From: CAVQJU01 sp963729215
Lineage (GTDB): Bacteria; Acidobacteriota; Vicinamibacteria; Vicinamibacterales; CAVVIG01
Length of the DNA stretch: 64,000 nucleotides
NCBI GenBank assembly: GCA_963729215.1
Contig: CAVSND010000020.1
Location: forward strand, 1-64,000
Direction of reading: 5' to 3'
Positions 42,909 to 51,404 of the stretch are shown here, piece by piece; the stretch's first letter is position 1, and the number at the start of each line of letters is the position of its first letter. The position numbers and the translations under genes are program-made. The notes under the pieces were generated by a model, which saw nothing but the letters and a program-made list of their open reading frames with translations, searched no databases and had not been told where the DNA came from.

Positions 42909-43769
42909 ATGGATCGCACCAGACGCAAGCTGCTGAAGGCGGGAGCCGCGGCGACGGCGATGGCCGCGGCGCCGCGCATGTTTGCTCAACAGAACGGAAA
43001 AGGAGGGGGTGCCATGTCCTTCTACGAAAAAGGCCCGGTGCGCATTCACTACGAGGAGGCCGGTTCGGGCTTCCCGTTGCTGCTCATTGCCGGCGGCGGG
43101 TTGAACTCGACGATCTCCGGCTTCCGAACCAATCACCCTTTCAATCCGATCGAGGAGTTCAAGGGCGAATACCGCTGCATCGCATCCGACCTGCGCAACG
43201 CCAACGAGGGGCAGTCCTCGGGCCCGCTCGAGATCGGCCGGCCGTGGGATGCGTACGCCGACGATCAGCTCGGTGTGATGGATCACCTGCGCATCGACAA
43301 GTTCATGGTGATGGGTTTCTGCATCGGCGGCCCCTTCATCTGGAACCTCCTGAAGCGAGCGCCCGATCGAATTGTCGCGGCCGTGCTGGCGCAACCGAGC
43401 GGGTCGCGTCCTGAGCAGCGCGACCTCTTCTACGAGAACAACATCAAAGGCTGGGGCCCCGACTTTGTTAAGCGCCGGCCCGACATCACGATGGAGATGG
43501 TGGACAAGTTCCTCACGAAGATGTACCGCACCAATCCCGATTTTGTGTTCACCGTGTCGCGCGATTTCGTCCGCACCTGCCAGACGCCCGTGCTGATCCT
43601 GCCGGATGATATTCCGGCGCATCCGTACGCGGTCGCCATGGAGGCCGCGATGCTCGCGCCCAAGGCTGAAGTCAGCATCTTCCCGTGGAAGGAGCCCAAA
43701 GAGCGCATTCCGCTGGCGGTGCGCCAGATCCATTCCTTCCTGCGGGCGCATCGGCCCGCGTCAGCGTGA
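42909..43769 (+). CDS. Tat-exported alpha/beta hydrolase with Cys nucleophile
   Basis: The protein has 286 residues from ATG 42909, after GAGGAGG. The Tat-like signal is MDRTRRKLLKAGAAATAMAA. The hydrolase fold begins FYEKGPVRIHYEEAGSGFPL with LLLIAGGGLNSTISGF as oxyanion-hole region. The nucleophile elbow is VMGFCIGGPFIW, with Cys in place of Ser. A likely acid lies in LILPDDIPAHP (the Asp-Asp) and the His in RQIHSFLR. A Cys elbow is also seen in dienelactone hydrolases, but the rest is closer to haloperoxidase-like hydrolases. The substrate is unknown. Confidence 0.82.
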   Translation: MDRTRRKLLKAGAAATAMAAAPRMFAQQNGKGGGAMSFYEKGPVRIHYEEAGSGFPLLLIAGGGLNSTISGFRTNHPFNPIEEFKGEYRCIASDLRNANEGQSSGPLEIGRPWDAYADDQLGVMDHLRIDKFMVMGFCIGGPFIWNLLKRAPDRIVAAVLAQPSGSRPEQRDLFYENNIKGWGPDFVKRRPDITMEMVDKFLTKMYRTNPDFVFTVSRDFVRTCQTPVLILPDDIPAHPYAVAMEAAMLAPKAEVSIFPWKEPKERIPLAVRQIHSFLRAHRPASA

Positions 43770-43837
43770 GCGCGAATGTCTCGAACACGATTCAGAACTC
43801 GCAGCGAGCGAAGTGAGTAATGCCACGAGGTGAGCCA

Positions 43838-44956
43838 ATGCCGGGTTCAGCATTCGCCAGGATCTCGGTGACCGCGTTGATCGTTGTCGTCGGGATCGGG
43901 CTGCAGGGATCCCGCGTGCAGACGCAGCAGCGTGGGGGCACGGCCCAGACGGACAAGATCGCGCCCGTCAACAGCGGCGCCAATCCCTACCGTGCCATCC
44001 GCGACTGGGCGCAGCTGCAGTCGGAGGCGCGGCCGTGGGGTGGCTCGAACGGCGTGGCGATCGATCGCGACGGCAAATCCGTGTGGGCCACCGACCGATG
44101 CTCGCCCGGCACGGCGCCTGGCTGCCTCGGGACGAAAGTGAATCCCGTCCACCACTTCGACGAGTCAGGAAAGGAAATCAGGAGCTTTGGCGGCGGGATG
44201 TTCGTCTGGCCCCACGGCATCCACGTCGACCGTGACGGCAACGTGTGGGTGACCGATGCGCGGGCCGCCAGCGGCGACGAGCTGACGAAGTTTCCCGGCG
44301 AGGACAAGAAGGGCAGCGTCGTCGTCAAGTTCAGCCCCGAAGGCAGAGTGCTGATGACACTGGGAAAACCGGGCGTGCGCGGAAACCCGCCTGAAGCGCT
44401 CACCGATCCGACCGACATTGTGACGGATCCGGGAAACGGCGACATCTACGTGGCCGAGAGCCACACGGATGTCGCGGACCCCAATCTGATCGGGCGCATT
44501 TCGGTGTTCGAGAAGAGCGGGAAGTTCCTTCGAGTGATCGGCAGGAGCGGCACCGGACCTGGCGAATTCCGGACGCCGCACGCGATCGAATTCGACTCGC
44601 AGGGCCGGCTGATCGTCGCCGACCGCCACAACCACCGTATCCAGATCCTGACGAAGCAGGGTGCCTTCATCCGTGAATACGACGACTTCGGCCGGACGAG
44701 CGGCCTGGCGATTGACAAGAGCGACGTGATCTACACGACCGACTCGGAGTCCAGCGAACGAGTGCACCCGGGGTGGCAGCGGGGAATCAGAATCGGCAGC
44801 CTCGAGGACGGAAAGGTCACGATCTTCATCCCGCCTCACGCGCTCCCGAATTCTCAAGACGGGACGATGGGCGAAGGCATCGCCATCGACGCCGCCGGCA
44901 ATATCTTCACGGCGGAAGCGCAGCTGAGGGGCGTCACCAAGTACGTCCGAAATTAG
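43838..44956 (+). CDS. Secreted NHL-repeat beta-propeller (peptidyl-amidating-lyase-like)
   Basis: The protein has 372 residues from ATG 43838, which has GAGGTG six bases upstream; an ATG at 43820 is also in frame. A signal peptide (ISVTALIVVVGIGLQGSRVQ) precedes a six-bladed propeller with NHL units: VAIDRDGKSVWATDR, MFVWPHGIHVDRDGNVWVTD, PTDIVTDPGNGDIYVAESH, TPHAIEFDSQGRLIVADRHN and GIAIDAAGNIFTAEAQLRGV. Such proteins resemble the lyase half of peptidyl-glycine amidating enzymes, but in bacteria their role is mostly unknown. A methyltransferase gene begins 11 bases after its stop. Confidence 0.82.
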   Translation: MPGSAFARISVTALIVVVGIGLQGSRVQTQQRGGTAQTDKIAPVNSGANPYRAIRDWAQLQSEARPWGGSNGVAIDRDGKSVWATDRCSPGTAPGCLGTKVNPVHHFDESGKEIRSFGGGMFVWPHGIHVDRDGNVWVTDARAASGDELTKFPGEDKKGSVVVKFSPEGRVLMTLGKPGVRGNPPEALTDPTDIVTDPGNGDIYVAESHTDVADPNLIGRISVFEKSGKFLRVIGRSGTGPGEFRTPHAIEFDSQGRLIVADRHNHRIQILTKQGAFIREYDDFGRTSGLAIDKSDVIYTTDSESSERVHPGWQRGIRIGSLEDGKVTIFIPPHALPNSQDGTMGEGIAIDAAGNIFTAEAQLRGVTKYVRN

Positions 44957-44967
44957 CAAGAGTCGTG

Positions 44968-45708
44968 ATGCGACGCGGCGAATACGGCTACGACGCACCC
45001 TACGCGCTGGTCATCTTCGGATGCCTGACCATCGTCGGCGCCGTCCTCGCGGCGATCGCCTGGCGCGAAGGGCCACACCGACAAGCGGCGCTAACGACGT
45101 TTTACTGCTTCTTCTTCCTCGCGAACTTCTCGAGCTTTCTTTACACGACCAGACGCGGCAAGTTCATCGAGTGGGAACGAATTCTCGATCGTCTTCGCCT
45201 GCGCGGTGATGAACGCGTGCTCGATATGGGATGCGGCCGCGGCGCCGTGTTGACCGCAGTCGCCCGCAGGCTGACCACTGGCCGGGCGACTGGCGTCGAC
45301 ATCTGGAGCACGCACGATCAATCGGGAAACGCCAGGGACGTGACCGTTCGCAACGCCTCCCTCGAAGGGGTGGCCGACCGCGTGGAGGTGGAGACAGGCG
45401 ACATGCGGACGCTGCCGTTTCCGGAAGGGACCTTCGACCTGGTGGTCTCGAGCCTCGCGATTCACAACATCCGATCGAATGCGGATCGAAAACTGGCGGT
45501 GGCCGAGGGCTATCGTGTCTTGAAACCCGGAGGCCGCCTGGTGATCGCGGACATCCGCGCGACGTCGCTCTACGAAGCGACCCTTCGCGCCCTCGGCGCG
45601 TCGAACGTGGAACGCCGCCGGCTCGGGTGGCGGTTCTGGTGGGGCAACCCGTTCGCCGCGACGTACCTCCTCACCGCTCAACGGCACCCGGTCGGAGCAG
45701 GGCGCTGA
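44968..45708 (+). CDS. Membrane-anchored class I methyltransferase
   Basis: The protein has 246 residues from ATG 44968. Two N-terminal spans (ALVIFGCLTIVGAVLAAIAW and TFYCFFFLANFSSFLY) precede a Rossmann methyltransferase: RVLDMGCGRGAVLTAVARRL (motif I), RATGVDIWS, VETGDMRTLPFPEGTFDLVV and EGYRVLKPGGRLVIADIRA. The order of two spans, then W-E-R-I-L-D, resembles small-molecule or quinone-type methyltransferases; the substrate is unknown. The stop codon (45706-45708) lies in the loop of the left hairpin of the inverted-repeat element at 45698-45831. Confidence 0.85.
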   Translation: MRRGEYGYDAPYALVIFGCLTIVGAVLAAIAWREGPHRQAALTTFYCFFFLANFSSFLYTTRRGKFIEWERILDRLRLRGDERVLDMGCGRGAVLTAVARRLTTGRATGVDIWSTHDQSGNARDVTVRNASLEGVADRVEVETGDMRTLPFPEGTFDLVVSSLAIHNIRSNADRKLAVAEGYRVLKPGGRLVIADIRATSLYEATLRALGASNVERRRLGWRFWWGNPFAATYLLTAQRHPVGAGR

Positions 45709-45831
45709 AAAAGACCGCCCTGAACGTCGAACGCAAAACGACAAACGTAAAACGAAGAAGTACTTTCTGATGTTTCGTTCGTCGTTCTACGTTTTACGTT
45801 TGACGTTCAGGCTGCGTTTTTCAGCAGCCTG
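45698..45831. repeat. REPIN-like inverted-repeat element holding both flanking stop codons
   Basis: A left hairpin CAGGGCG/CGCCCTG (45698-45704 with 45716-45722) and a right hairpin CAGGCTG/CAGCCTG (45808-45814 with 45825-45831) bracket an imperfect long inverted repeat. The core motifs are TGAACGTC and AAACGTAAAACG on one side and their complement on the other. Loops carry CTGAAAAA and its complement. The TGA stops of the left (+) gene (45706-45708) and right (-) gene (45821-45823) fall inside the loops, so it may also act as a two-way terminator. Confidence 0.7.
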
Positions 45832-46844
45832 CCAGCGGGGCGCCGAGCGTCGCTTTGAGCTTGTCGTACGGATCGACCAGCGGATCGCGCTTCGTGAAGT
45901 CGATGCCGACGATGCCGTACAGCCAGGCCGGCATGGAGACGGGCTCGATCACCACGGGAATCATCCGGCGCTTCCGGTCGCCAAGGTCGAGCACGCGCGT
46001 GATGATCGCTTCTTCCTGTGTGGCGCCGCTTTCGAGGTAGCGCGGCGAAATCACCGCTACGGTGAAGCGGCTTTCGCGGATGCAGCGCTCCATTTCGAGC
46101 AGGAAGCTTGCATTGGCAGGGAAGTCGCGCTCGTCGATCGCCACGCGGTAGCCGTCGCCCTCGAGCGTCGAGACGAGCTCGGTGGCGAACGCCCGATCGG
46201 CGGCGACGTGCCGGTAGCTCACGAACACGTCATATCGCGCCGGCACAGGCTCTCCGACGGCCGTCGCGGCCTGAGTGCCCCAGCGAACGGGAGACAGGAT
46301 CGTCGCCGGCACGGCCTCGGCGGCCGCGAGCAGGCAGATTGCCAGAAACGGAATCGCGAGGAAGTACGTGCCGCCGGCGAGGGCCCTGCAGCGCCCGATC
46401 GAAGACGGCGTCCAGATCCTCTCGGGCACGCCGGCCGCGTCGAACAGGAGATCCTCGTTTGAAAGTTCGGGGTTCGCGCGTTTGTAGTTTGCCCCGAGCG
46501 GGTTCATCTCCGTGCCGATGACGACGGGCGTGCCCGCGTAATTCGCCGTGCACGCGCGCCCGATGTAACCCGGAGGCAACAAAAGAGGAAATGCCGAGTG
46601 TCAGTGCGGCGATCGCGAGCGCTGTCCAGACACCTGGCCGTGCTGCGCCGCGCCAGACAAGAGGCGGCAGGATGGCGAACGCCACAATCGCCGCCGAGAC
46701 CAGCGAGACGATCGATCGGCTCGTGGCGTCAGCGACCGCCGCGGGCGGAGGCATGAGTGCGGCGGCGATTCCCGCGAGGAGCACACCGGCCGCTGCGATC
46801 AGACTTCGCCGGTGTCGCTTCAGCAGTCCGCCGCGGCTGGTCAT
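45821..46844 (-). CDS. Membrane protein with C-terminal TIR domain, frameshifted
   Basis: ATG at 46844 overlaps the stop of the ankyrin gene (ATGA). About three spans come first (LIAAAGVLLAGIAAALMPPP, IVSLVSAAIVAFAILPPLVW, VWTALAIAALTLGISSF). Near 46580 the frame shifts, then comes PPGYIGRACTANYAGTPVVI, another span (FLAIPFLAICLLAAAEAV) and a TIR domain: RYDVFVSYRHVAADRAFATE, YRVAIDERDFPANASFLLEM, FTVAVISPRYLESGATQEEA. The position of the usual W-x3-E is occupied by S-G-A-T-Q-E-E, so NADase activity is less certain than for the first TIR. It is probably a membrane-bound signalling or defence protein, coupled to the secreted ankyrin protein. Confidence 0.75.
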
Positions 46845-48187
46845 TTCTGAGCGGCGACCGGCACAGGCAGGTCGAGGATCAGCTCTTTCTTTCCCTCACC
46901 GACCTTGACGACGGTGCGTTCGCCGAGCCGCGATGTCGCCGGATCGCGAACCCACATGACGTATCGGCCCGGCACGAGCGTTTCGGCCGTCGGGCTGCTC
47001 AGCTGCGGAAACAGATCGGGGCTGGCGTTGCTGGCCGCTTCGAACACCCGCGGCATGTAGAACACCTGCCAGCTGCCCTTCTCCTGCGAGCCGGCGATCG
47101 TCCTCACGCGGACGACAACCGATCCCCCAGTTTTCCGCCGCTCAGGTTGCAGTGTTCGAGCTTGACCTCGAGATCTTCGGCGATCGCCTCCAGCGTGGCG
47201 GCCAGGCTGTCTGCGGTGCCGGCCTTCAGCGCCGCGTCGAGCGCGATCACTTCGCCAGACAGGTTGTCGCGGTAGTCGCCGGGCGATTCCGCCGGCCATT
47301 TCGCGGACAACGCCGTGCAGCTGGGACAGCGCCGCACTCGCACGCCGCTGCGCGGCCCGTACCGATGCTGACGCCGGTGGCACGCGCGCGAGGGCAGCCG
47401 CGAGCGTGGCCAGGCTCGCCTTCACCTGGGGAGACTGGGGCGGAGCGGCCGGACGAGCCGGCTGCTTCGGGACGCCTCGGTCCGTCAGAAAGGCCATCAC
47501 GTACTTGCCGGTCGTCGGCGACGGCTCGGCCCACCCGAAAACGGTTTGGCCCTGGGTGTCGGTGATGGTGGCGTCTGCGCCCCTCGACAGCAGCGTCTGC
47601 ATCATGCCGAGGTCGCCGTTGCGCCCCGCGAGCATGAGCGCCGTCGCCCCGCGTTCGTCCCGCATGTTGGCCGGGGCGCCCTGCGCGAGCAGCTGACGCA
47701 CCGCGGTGTCGTTGCCTTCTGCTGCGGCCTGCAGCATTCGTGTGCCGAGTGTTTCGGCCTGTTCGAGCAGTGCGGCGACGTCGGCGTGCCGGTTGTCGAT
47801 GGCGATTTGACGCGCCTTGATGCCGCCTCGCACGGCGGTAGGGTCCGAGCCGCGCACGAGGAGCGCGCGCACGATCTCGGTAAATCCGTTCGCCGATGCG
47901 AGCATCAGGGCCGTCGTCCCGTCTGCCGCGCGGCGCTCGACCGCGGCCCCGCCTTCGAGCAGCAGCCGGACGATGTCGAGACTTCCGCCCGCGGCCGCCC
48001 ACATCAGCGGCGTGAAGCCGCGGCGGTCGGCCGTGTTGACCGGCGCTCCCTGGACGAGCAGATCCCTGGCACGCGCCAGGTCTCCGATTTTTGCGGATTC
48101 AATCAGGTCGGCGCCCGCAGTGGTAGCGCGGGCCGGCGTCGTCGCCTGGCTGAGCAGCAGACCGACAAGGACGACCGAAGACAGCAT
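46841..48187 (-). CDS. Secreted ankyrin-repeat protein with C-terminal beta domain, two frameshifts
   Basis: The frame is continuous for 448 residues but its middle reads in a wrong frame. The signal peptide is MLSSVVLVGLLLSQATTPAR. About six ankyrin repeats follow (GFTPLMWAAAGGSLDIVRLL, GTTALMLASANGFTEIVRAL, GATALMLAGRNGDLGMMQTL), residues 25-235. A helical stretch then moves to another frame between about 47283 and 47130 (GDYRDNLSGEVIALDAALKA, LAATLEAIAEDLEVKLEHCN), so two compensating indels are inferred. The end is a beta domain (TLVPGRYVMWVRDPATSRLG). The protein should be periplasmic, which makes its 4-base overlap with the TM-TIR gene notable. Confidence 0.78.
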   Translation of the reverse strand: MLSSVVLVGLLLSQATTPARATTAGADLIESAKIGDLARARDLLVQGAPVNTADRRGFTPLMWAAAGGSLDIVRLLLEGGAAVERRAADGTTALMLASANGFTEIVRALLVRGSDPTAVRGGIKARQIAIDNRHADVAALLEQAETLGTRMLQAAAEGNDTAVRQLLAQGAPANMRDERGATALMLAGRNGDLGMMQTLLSRGADATITDTQGQTVFGWAEPSPTTGKYVMAFLTDRGVPKQPARPAAPPQSPQVKASLATLAAALARVPPASASVRAAQRRASAALSQLHGVVREMAGGIARRLPRQPVWRSDRARRGAEGRHRRQPGRHAGGDRRRSRGQARTLQPERRKTGGSVVVRVRTIAGSQEKGSWQVFYMPRVFEAASNASPDLFPQLSSPTAETLVPGRYVMWVRDPATSRLGERTVVKVGEGKKELILDLPVPVAAQK

Positions 48188-48292
48188 GCCCTATGGCTTA
48201 TCGGTTCGGCCATTCTAGCAAAGCAGGGCCGGCGCCAACTTTGTTCTAGCGCCCGATGCGGCTCTGGATTATCGTCCTCGCGGGAGCGGGGT

Positions 48293-49534
48293 ATGACAAA
48301 ACATCTGGCGCGGGCAACGCGCATTGGCGTGACGGCGGCGACGCTGTTGGTCCTCGGCGCCCCTGGATACCGTCAGCTGCTGGCGCAGGGCGGCGCGAAA
48401 TACGCGCCGGTTTTCGAGGTCGATCCGCTCTGGCCGAAGCCGCTGCCGAATCATTGGGTGACGGGGTCGACCATCGGCCTGGCGGTTGATGCGCAGGACA
48501 ACGTCTGGACCATCCACCGGCCGAATACAGTCGAAGACAATTTCAAGGCCGGCGACATCAGGGTCGGCGACACCCGCGGCCGGGATGATGAAGCCGCTCC
48601 TGGTGCTCCGGCGACGCAAGCGACGGGCGGCACGATCGGCAAGTGCTGCAAGGTCGCGCCGCCCGTGCTCGTCTACGACCAGGCCGGCTCGCTGGTGAAA
48701 TCCTGGGGAGGTCCAGGCCAGGGCTACGACTGGCCCGACAGCAATCACGGCATCACGATCGACAGCAAGGGGAACATCTGGCTGGCAGGCAACGGCCAGA
48801 AAGACACGCAGATTCTGAAGTTCAGCGGCGCCGGACTATTTCTCTTCCAGCTGGGCAAGCACGGCGTCCACAACGGCAGCAACGACATCGAGAATTTCTG
48901 GCAGCCCACGAAGATGTGGGAAGACCGATCGGCCGGCGAGATGTACATCTCGGACGGGTACGGCAACCGGCGCGTCATCGTGTTCGATGCGGAGAGCGGG
49001 AAGTACAAACGGCATTGGGGCGCGTACGGCAACAAGCCGAGCGACGACAAGATGCCGGCGTACGACCCGAAGGGCCCTCCGTCGAAGCAGTTCAGCACGG
49101 TCCACTGCGTCATCGTGTCGAACGACGGCTTCGTCTACGTGTGCGACCGGGTGAACGATCGCATTCAGGTGTTCCGCAAAGACGGAACATTCGTCAAGGA
49201 AGCGATCATCGATCCCAACACGTTCCGGTCCGGGTCGGTGTGGGACATGACGTTCTCGCGCGATCCGCAGCAGGCCTACATCTACATGGCGAACGGGGTC
49301 GACCAGAAGATCAACATCCTGCAGCGGAGCTCGCTCGACGTGCTGACGTCGTTCGGCGATGGCGGCCGCGGACCGGGGCAGTTCTTCGGGGTCCACAATC
49401 TCGCCACCGACTCGAAGGGCAACCTTTACACGACCGAGACCTATACCGGCGCACGCGTCCAGCGGTTCACCTACAAGGGTATGGGCCCTGTGACCACGCC
49501 GGAGCAGGGCGTGGTCCGGCCGAAGGCGCGCTGA
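48293..49534 (+). CDS. Secreted NHL-type beta-propeller with CC motif
   Basis: The protein has 413 residues from ATG 48293. The signal peptide is IGVTAATLLVLGAPGYRQLL. The mature start FEVDPLWPKPLPNHWVTGST is followed by VWTIHRP, IGKCCKVAPPVLVYDQAGSL and propeller units WPDSNHGITIDSKGNIWLAG, MYISDGYGNRRVIVFDAESG and GVHNLATDSKGNLYTTETYT. It is a paralogue of the protein at 61724-62891, which shares PKPLP-N-W, the CC motif and GNRRVIV. A double Cys in a propeller loop is a family feature, but its use (metal or disulfide) is unknown. Function is not known. Confidence 0.82.
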   Translation: MTKHLARATRIGVTAATLLVLGAPGYRQLLAQGGAKYAPVFEVDPLWPKPLPNHWVTGSTIGLAVDAQDNVWTIHRPNTVEDNFKAGDIRVGDTRGRDDEAAPGAPATQATGGTIGKCCKVAPPVLVYDQAGSLVKSWGGPGQGYDWPDSNHGITIDSKGNIWLAGNGQKDTQILKFSGAGLFLFQLGKHGVHNGSNDIENFWQPTKMWEDRSAGEMYISDGYGNRRVIVFDAESGKYKRHWGAYGNKPSDDKMPAYDPKGPPSKQFSTVHCVIVSNDGFVYVCDRVNDRIQVFRKDGTFVKEAIIDPNTFRSGSVWDMTFSRDPQQAYIYMANGVDQKINILQRSSLDVLTSFGDGGRGPGQFFGVHNLATDSKGNLYTTETYTGARVQRFTYKGMGPVTTPEQGVVRPKAR

Positions 49535-49544
49535 AGGTGGCCGG

Positions 49545-50171
49545 TTAGCGCCGCTTCGCGCTGGAACGCGGGCGTTCCGGCACGATAGTCTCGCCGCGGG
49601 CCAGTGTCTCGACGAACGCCGCGATCTTCTTCGCCCGGCCGGCCGGCGTCTTGATCTTGTTCATGCGAAACGCCAGCGTGAAGAGATTCAGGCGGCCGAG
49701 CGTCCGGAACGTTTTGCGCGCGCGAGGATTCCTGTTGATGGCGGCGCGCAGATCCGCGGGAACGGTGGCATGGGTCGCGCTCCGCATCGGGGCGTAGGCG
49801 GCGTCCCAGCGGCCATCAGCCTTCGCGGCATCGACCCGCCGCTGCCCGTGAGCCGTCATCCGCCCGTCAGCCGTCAACCGCGCCACGGAGTCGCGATTGA
49901 TCTGGCTCCAGACACTCTTGGCCCCGCGCGGGCTGTATCGCTGCAGAAACGATCGCTCGTCGAACGATTTCCGGGTGCTGTCGATCCAGCCCCAGCAGAG
50001 CACGATATCGAGCGCCTCGGCGGCGGTCACCGTGGGCAGGCCGCTATCCTTCTTGTGAATCTTCAGCCACAGCTCCGGCTGCTTGTCGTGGTTCGCGCCG
50101 AGCCACGACGCAAACGCCTTCGCCGAGCGAAAGCTCTTGATCCGTCTGGGGTCTGGAACGATCGGCGCCAT
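49545..50171 (-). CDS. YdeI/OmpD-associated family protein
   Basis: The protein has 208 residues from ATG 50171; the open frame upstream is chance. IKSFRSAKAFASWLGANHDK starts the family domain, with ELWLKIHKKDSGLPTVTAAE, ALDIVLCWGWIDSTRKSFDE, YSPRGAKSVWSQINRDSVAR and the C-terminal RVDAAKADGRWDAAYAP and MNKIKTPAGRAKKIAAFVET. The family includes proteins linked to bacteriocin protection and to YdeI, but no biochemical role is set. It is the last gene of the minus-strand carbamoyltransferase operon, 59 bases after the methyltransferase. Confidence 0.85.
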   Translation of the reverse strand: MAPIVPDPRRIKSFRSAKAFASWLGANHDKQPELWLKIHKKDSGLPTVTAAEALDIVLCWGWIDSTRKSFDERSFLQRYSPRGAKSVWSQINRDSVARLTADGRMTAHGQRRVDAAKADGRWDAAYAPMRSATHATVPADLRAAINRNPRARKTFRTLGRLNLFTLAFRMNKIKTPAGRAKKIAAFVETLARGETIVPERPRSSAKRR

Positions 50172-50230
50172 GGTGTCGACCAACACCGATCGTTGCACGC
50201 GTCGCGCCCTGCCGCAACGTCCCGCGCGAG

Positions 50231-51187
50231 CTATGCCCGCTGGCCGATCGTGAAGAAGAGTCCGCCCTCGTGCCCGAGCGTCCGCATCCATTCCAGCTGC
50301 GCCAGCCAGCTCTCCGGCCGCCAGTTGTCGGCCGCGCGCGCGAACAGTTCGCCTGGTTCCTCGCCCAGCACCGCGCTCGGATAGGCGCGCAGATACCGGA
50401 CGCCATTCTCGGCAAACCAGCCCTGGACCTCGGCCAGCGTATGGCGGTGTTCTTCCGGATGCTGATACTGATCCCTGAGCCAGGCATCGTGCCGCGCTGT
50501 CTCGTGCGTCCGGTCGCGGAGAACGGGATCGAACGGGATCACGCGGAAGCCGGTGAGCCGGGCGGCCAGCCGGCGAAGCCGCAACGGGAGGCGCGCGAAG
50601 GCGTTGTAGACCCCGAGCACGATCATGCCCCCCGGCCGCGCCAGCCTGACGAGGTGGCCGAAGGCGGCGCGCGGGTCCGGTGTGTGATGAAGGACTCCCG
50701 AGGAGTACACGACATCGAACGCATCTGCCTTCAGGCCGGGCTGCCGCAGATCCGTCTCGACGAACTGCACGCGGTCGATGCCAAACCGCCTGGCCGCCGC
50801 TGCTCCGAGCCGCAGGGAAGCACGCGTCAGATCCGCGCCGATGACGATGCGATCGGCACGCTGCAGGTACAGGCACATCTGGCCCGTCCCGCATCCCATC
50901 TCCACGATCCGGGCATCGCCGGGAATCGCCTGGTCCATCAGCCGCGCGAACTCGCTTCGCCCGGCGCGGGCTCTGAGTGCGTGGAGGCTGTCGCGAGGCG
51001 GATAGCCGGGGAACGGCGTGCGCTCGTAGAATCCGCGCACGATCTCCGTGCGCTGGTCGCCCGGTATCCTCAGGTTCGGAATCCCGTCAGCGATCTCGAA
51101 CTGCTTGCCGCAGTCGCGGCACGACCAGGTCGTGGTGAGCGTCCCCGAGCACGCCGGACAGGCGAGCAGTTCCAGGAGACGATCCAT
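50231..51187 (-). CDS. Methyltransferase with Trm112-like zinc ribbon
   Basis: The protein has 318 residues. The first 50 residues are a Trm112/YcaR-like zinc ribbon (LLELLACPACSGTLTTTWSC, then CRDCGKQFEIADGIPNLR) with four metal Cys. A class I methyltransferase follows: ARIVEMGCGTGQMCLYLQRA, IVIGADLTRASLRLGAAAA, DVVYSSGVLHHTPDPRAAFG and RPGGMIVLGVYNAFARLPLR. Fusions of this kind occur in natural-product and surface-polymer loci. It sits 4 bases after the DUF5989 gene of the carbamoyltransferase operon, which suggests modification of a shared product. Confidence 0.85.
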   Translation of the reverse strand: MDRLLELLACPACSGTLTTTWSCRDCGKQFEIADGIPNLRIPGDQRTEIVRGFYERTPFPGYPPRDSLHALRARAGRSEFARLMDQAIPGDARIVEMGCGTGQMCLYLQRADRIVIGADLTRASLRLGAAAARRFGIDRVQFVETDLRQPGLKADAFDVVYSSGVLHHTPDPRAAFGHLVRLARPGGMIVLGVYNAFARLPLRLRRLAARLTGFRVIPFDPVLRDRTHETARHDAWLRDQYQHPEEHRHTLAEVQGWFAENGVRYLRAYPSAVLGEEPGELFARAADNWRPESWLAQLEWMRTLGHEGGLFFTIGQRA

Positions 51188-51191
51188 GGAC

Positions 51192-51404
51192 TTAGAAGAT
51201 GGCGTAAATGAACGGTGCGAGGGCCTCGACGGTGGTGGCCAGGATCAGCACGACGCCAAAAAGACAGAGAAAGACGGCCAGCGGCAGAAGCCAGCGTTTG
51301 CCGGAATCGCTTCTCCACAGCCCTCGCGCGAGATCGGCAATTGCCGCGGGCGCGCTCCAGAGCATGATGAGCCGCCGGCGCATGCCGCTTTGCCGCCTGA
51401 TCAT
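51192..51404 (-). CDS. DUF5989 small membrane protein
   Basis: The protein has 70 residues from ATG 51404, which overlaps the carbamoyltransferase stop (ATGA at 51401-51404). The ending LILATTVEALAPFIYAIF is the hallmark APFIY-x-F end of DUF5989, and GKRWLLPLAVFLCLFGVVLI is its single membrane span. The family is nearly always encoded beside NodU-type carbamoyltransferases; function unknown. The longer open frame upstream to 51698 is a shadow of the carbamoyltransferase. Confidence 0.85.
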   Translation of the reverse strand: MIRRQSGMRRRLIMLWSAPAAIADLARGLWRSDSGKRWLLPLAVFLCLFGVVLILATTVEALAPFIYAIF

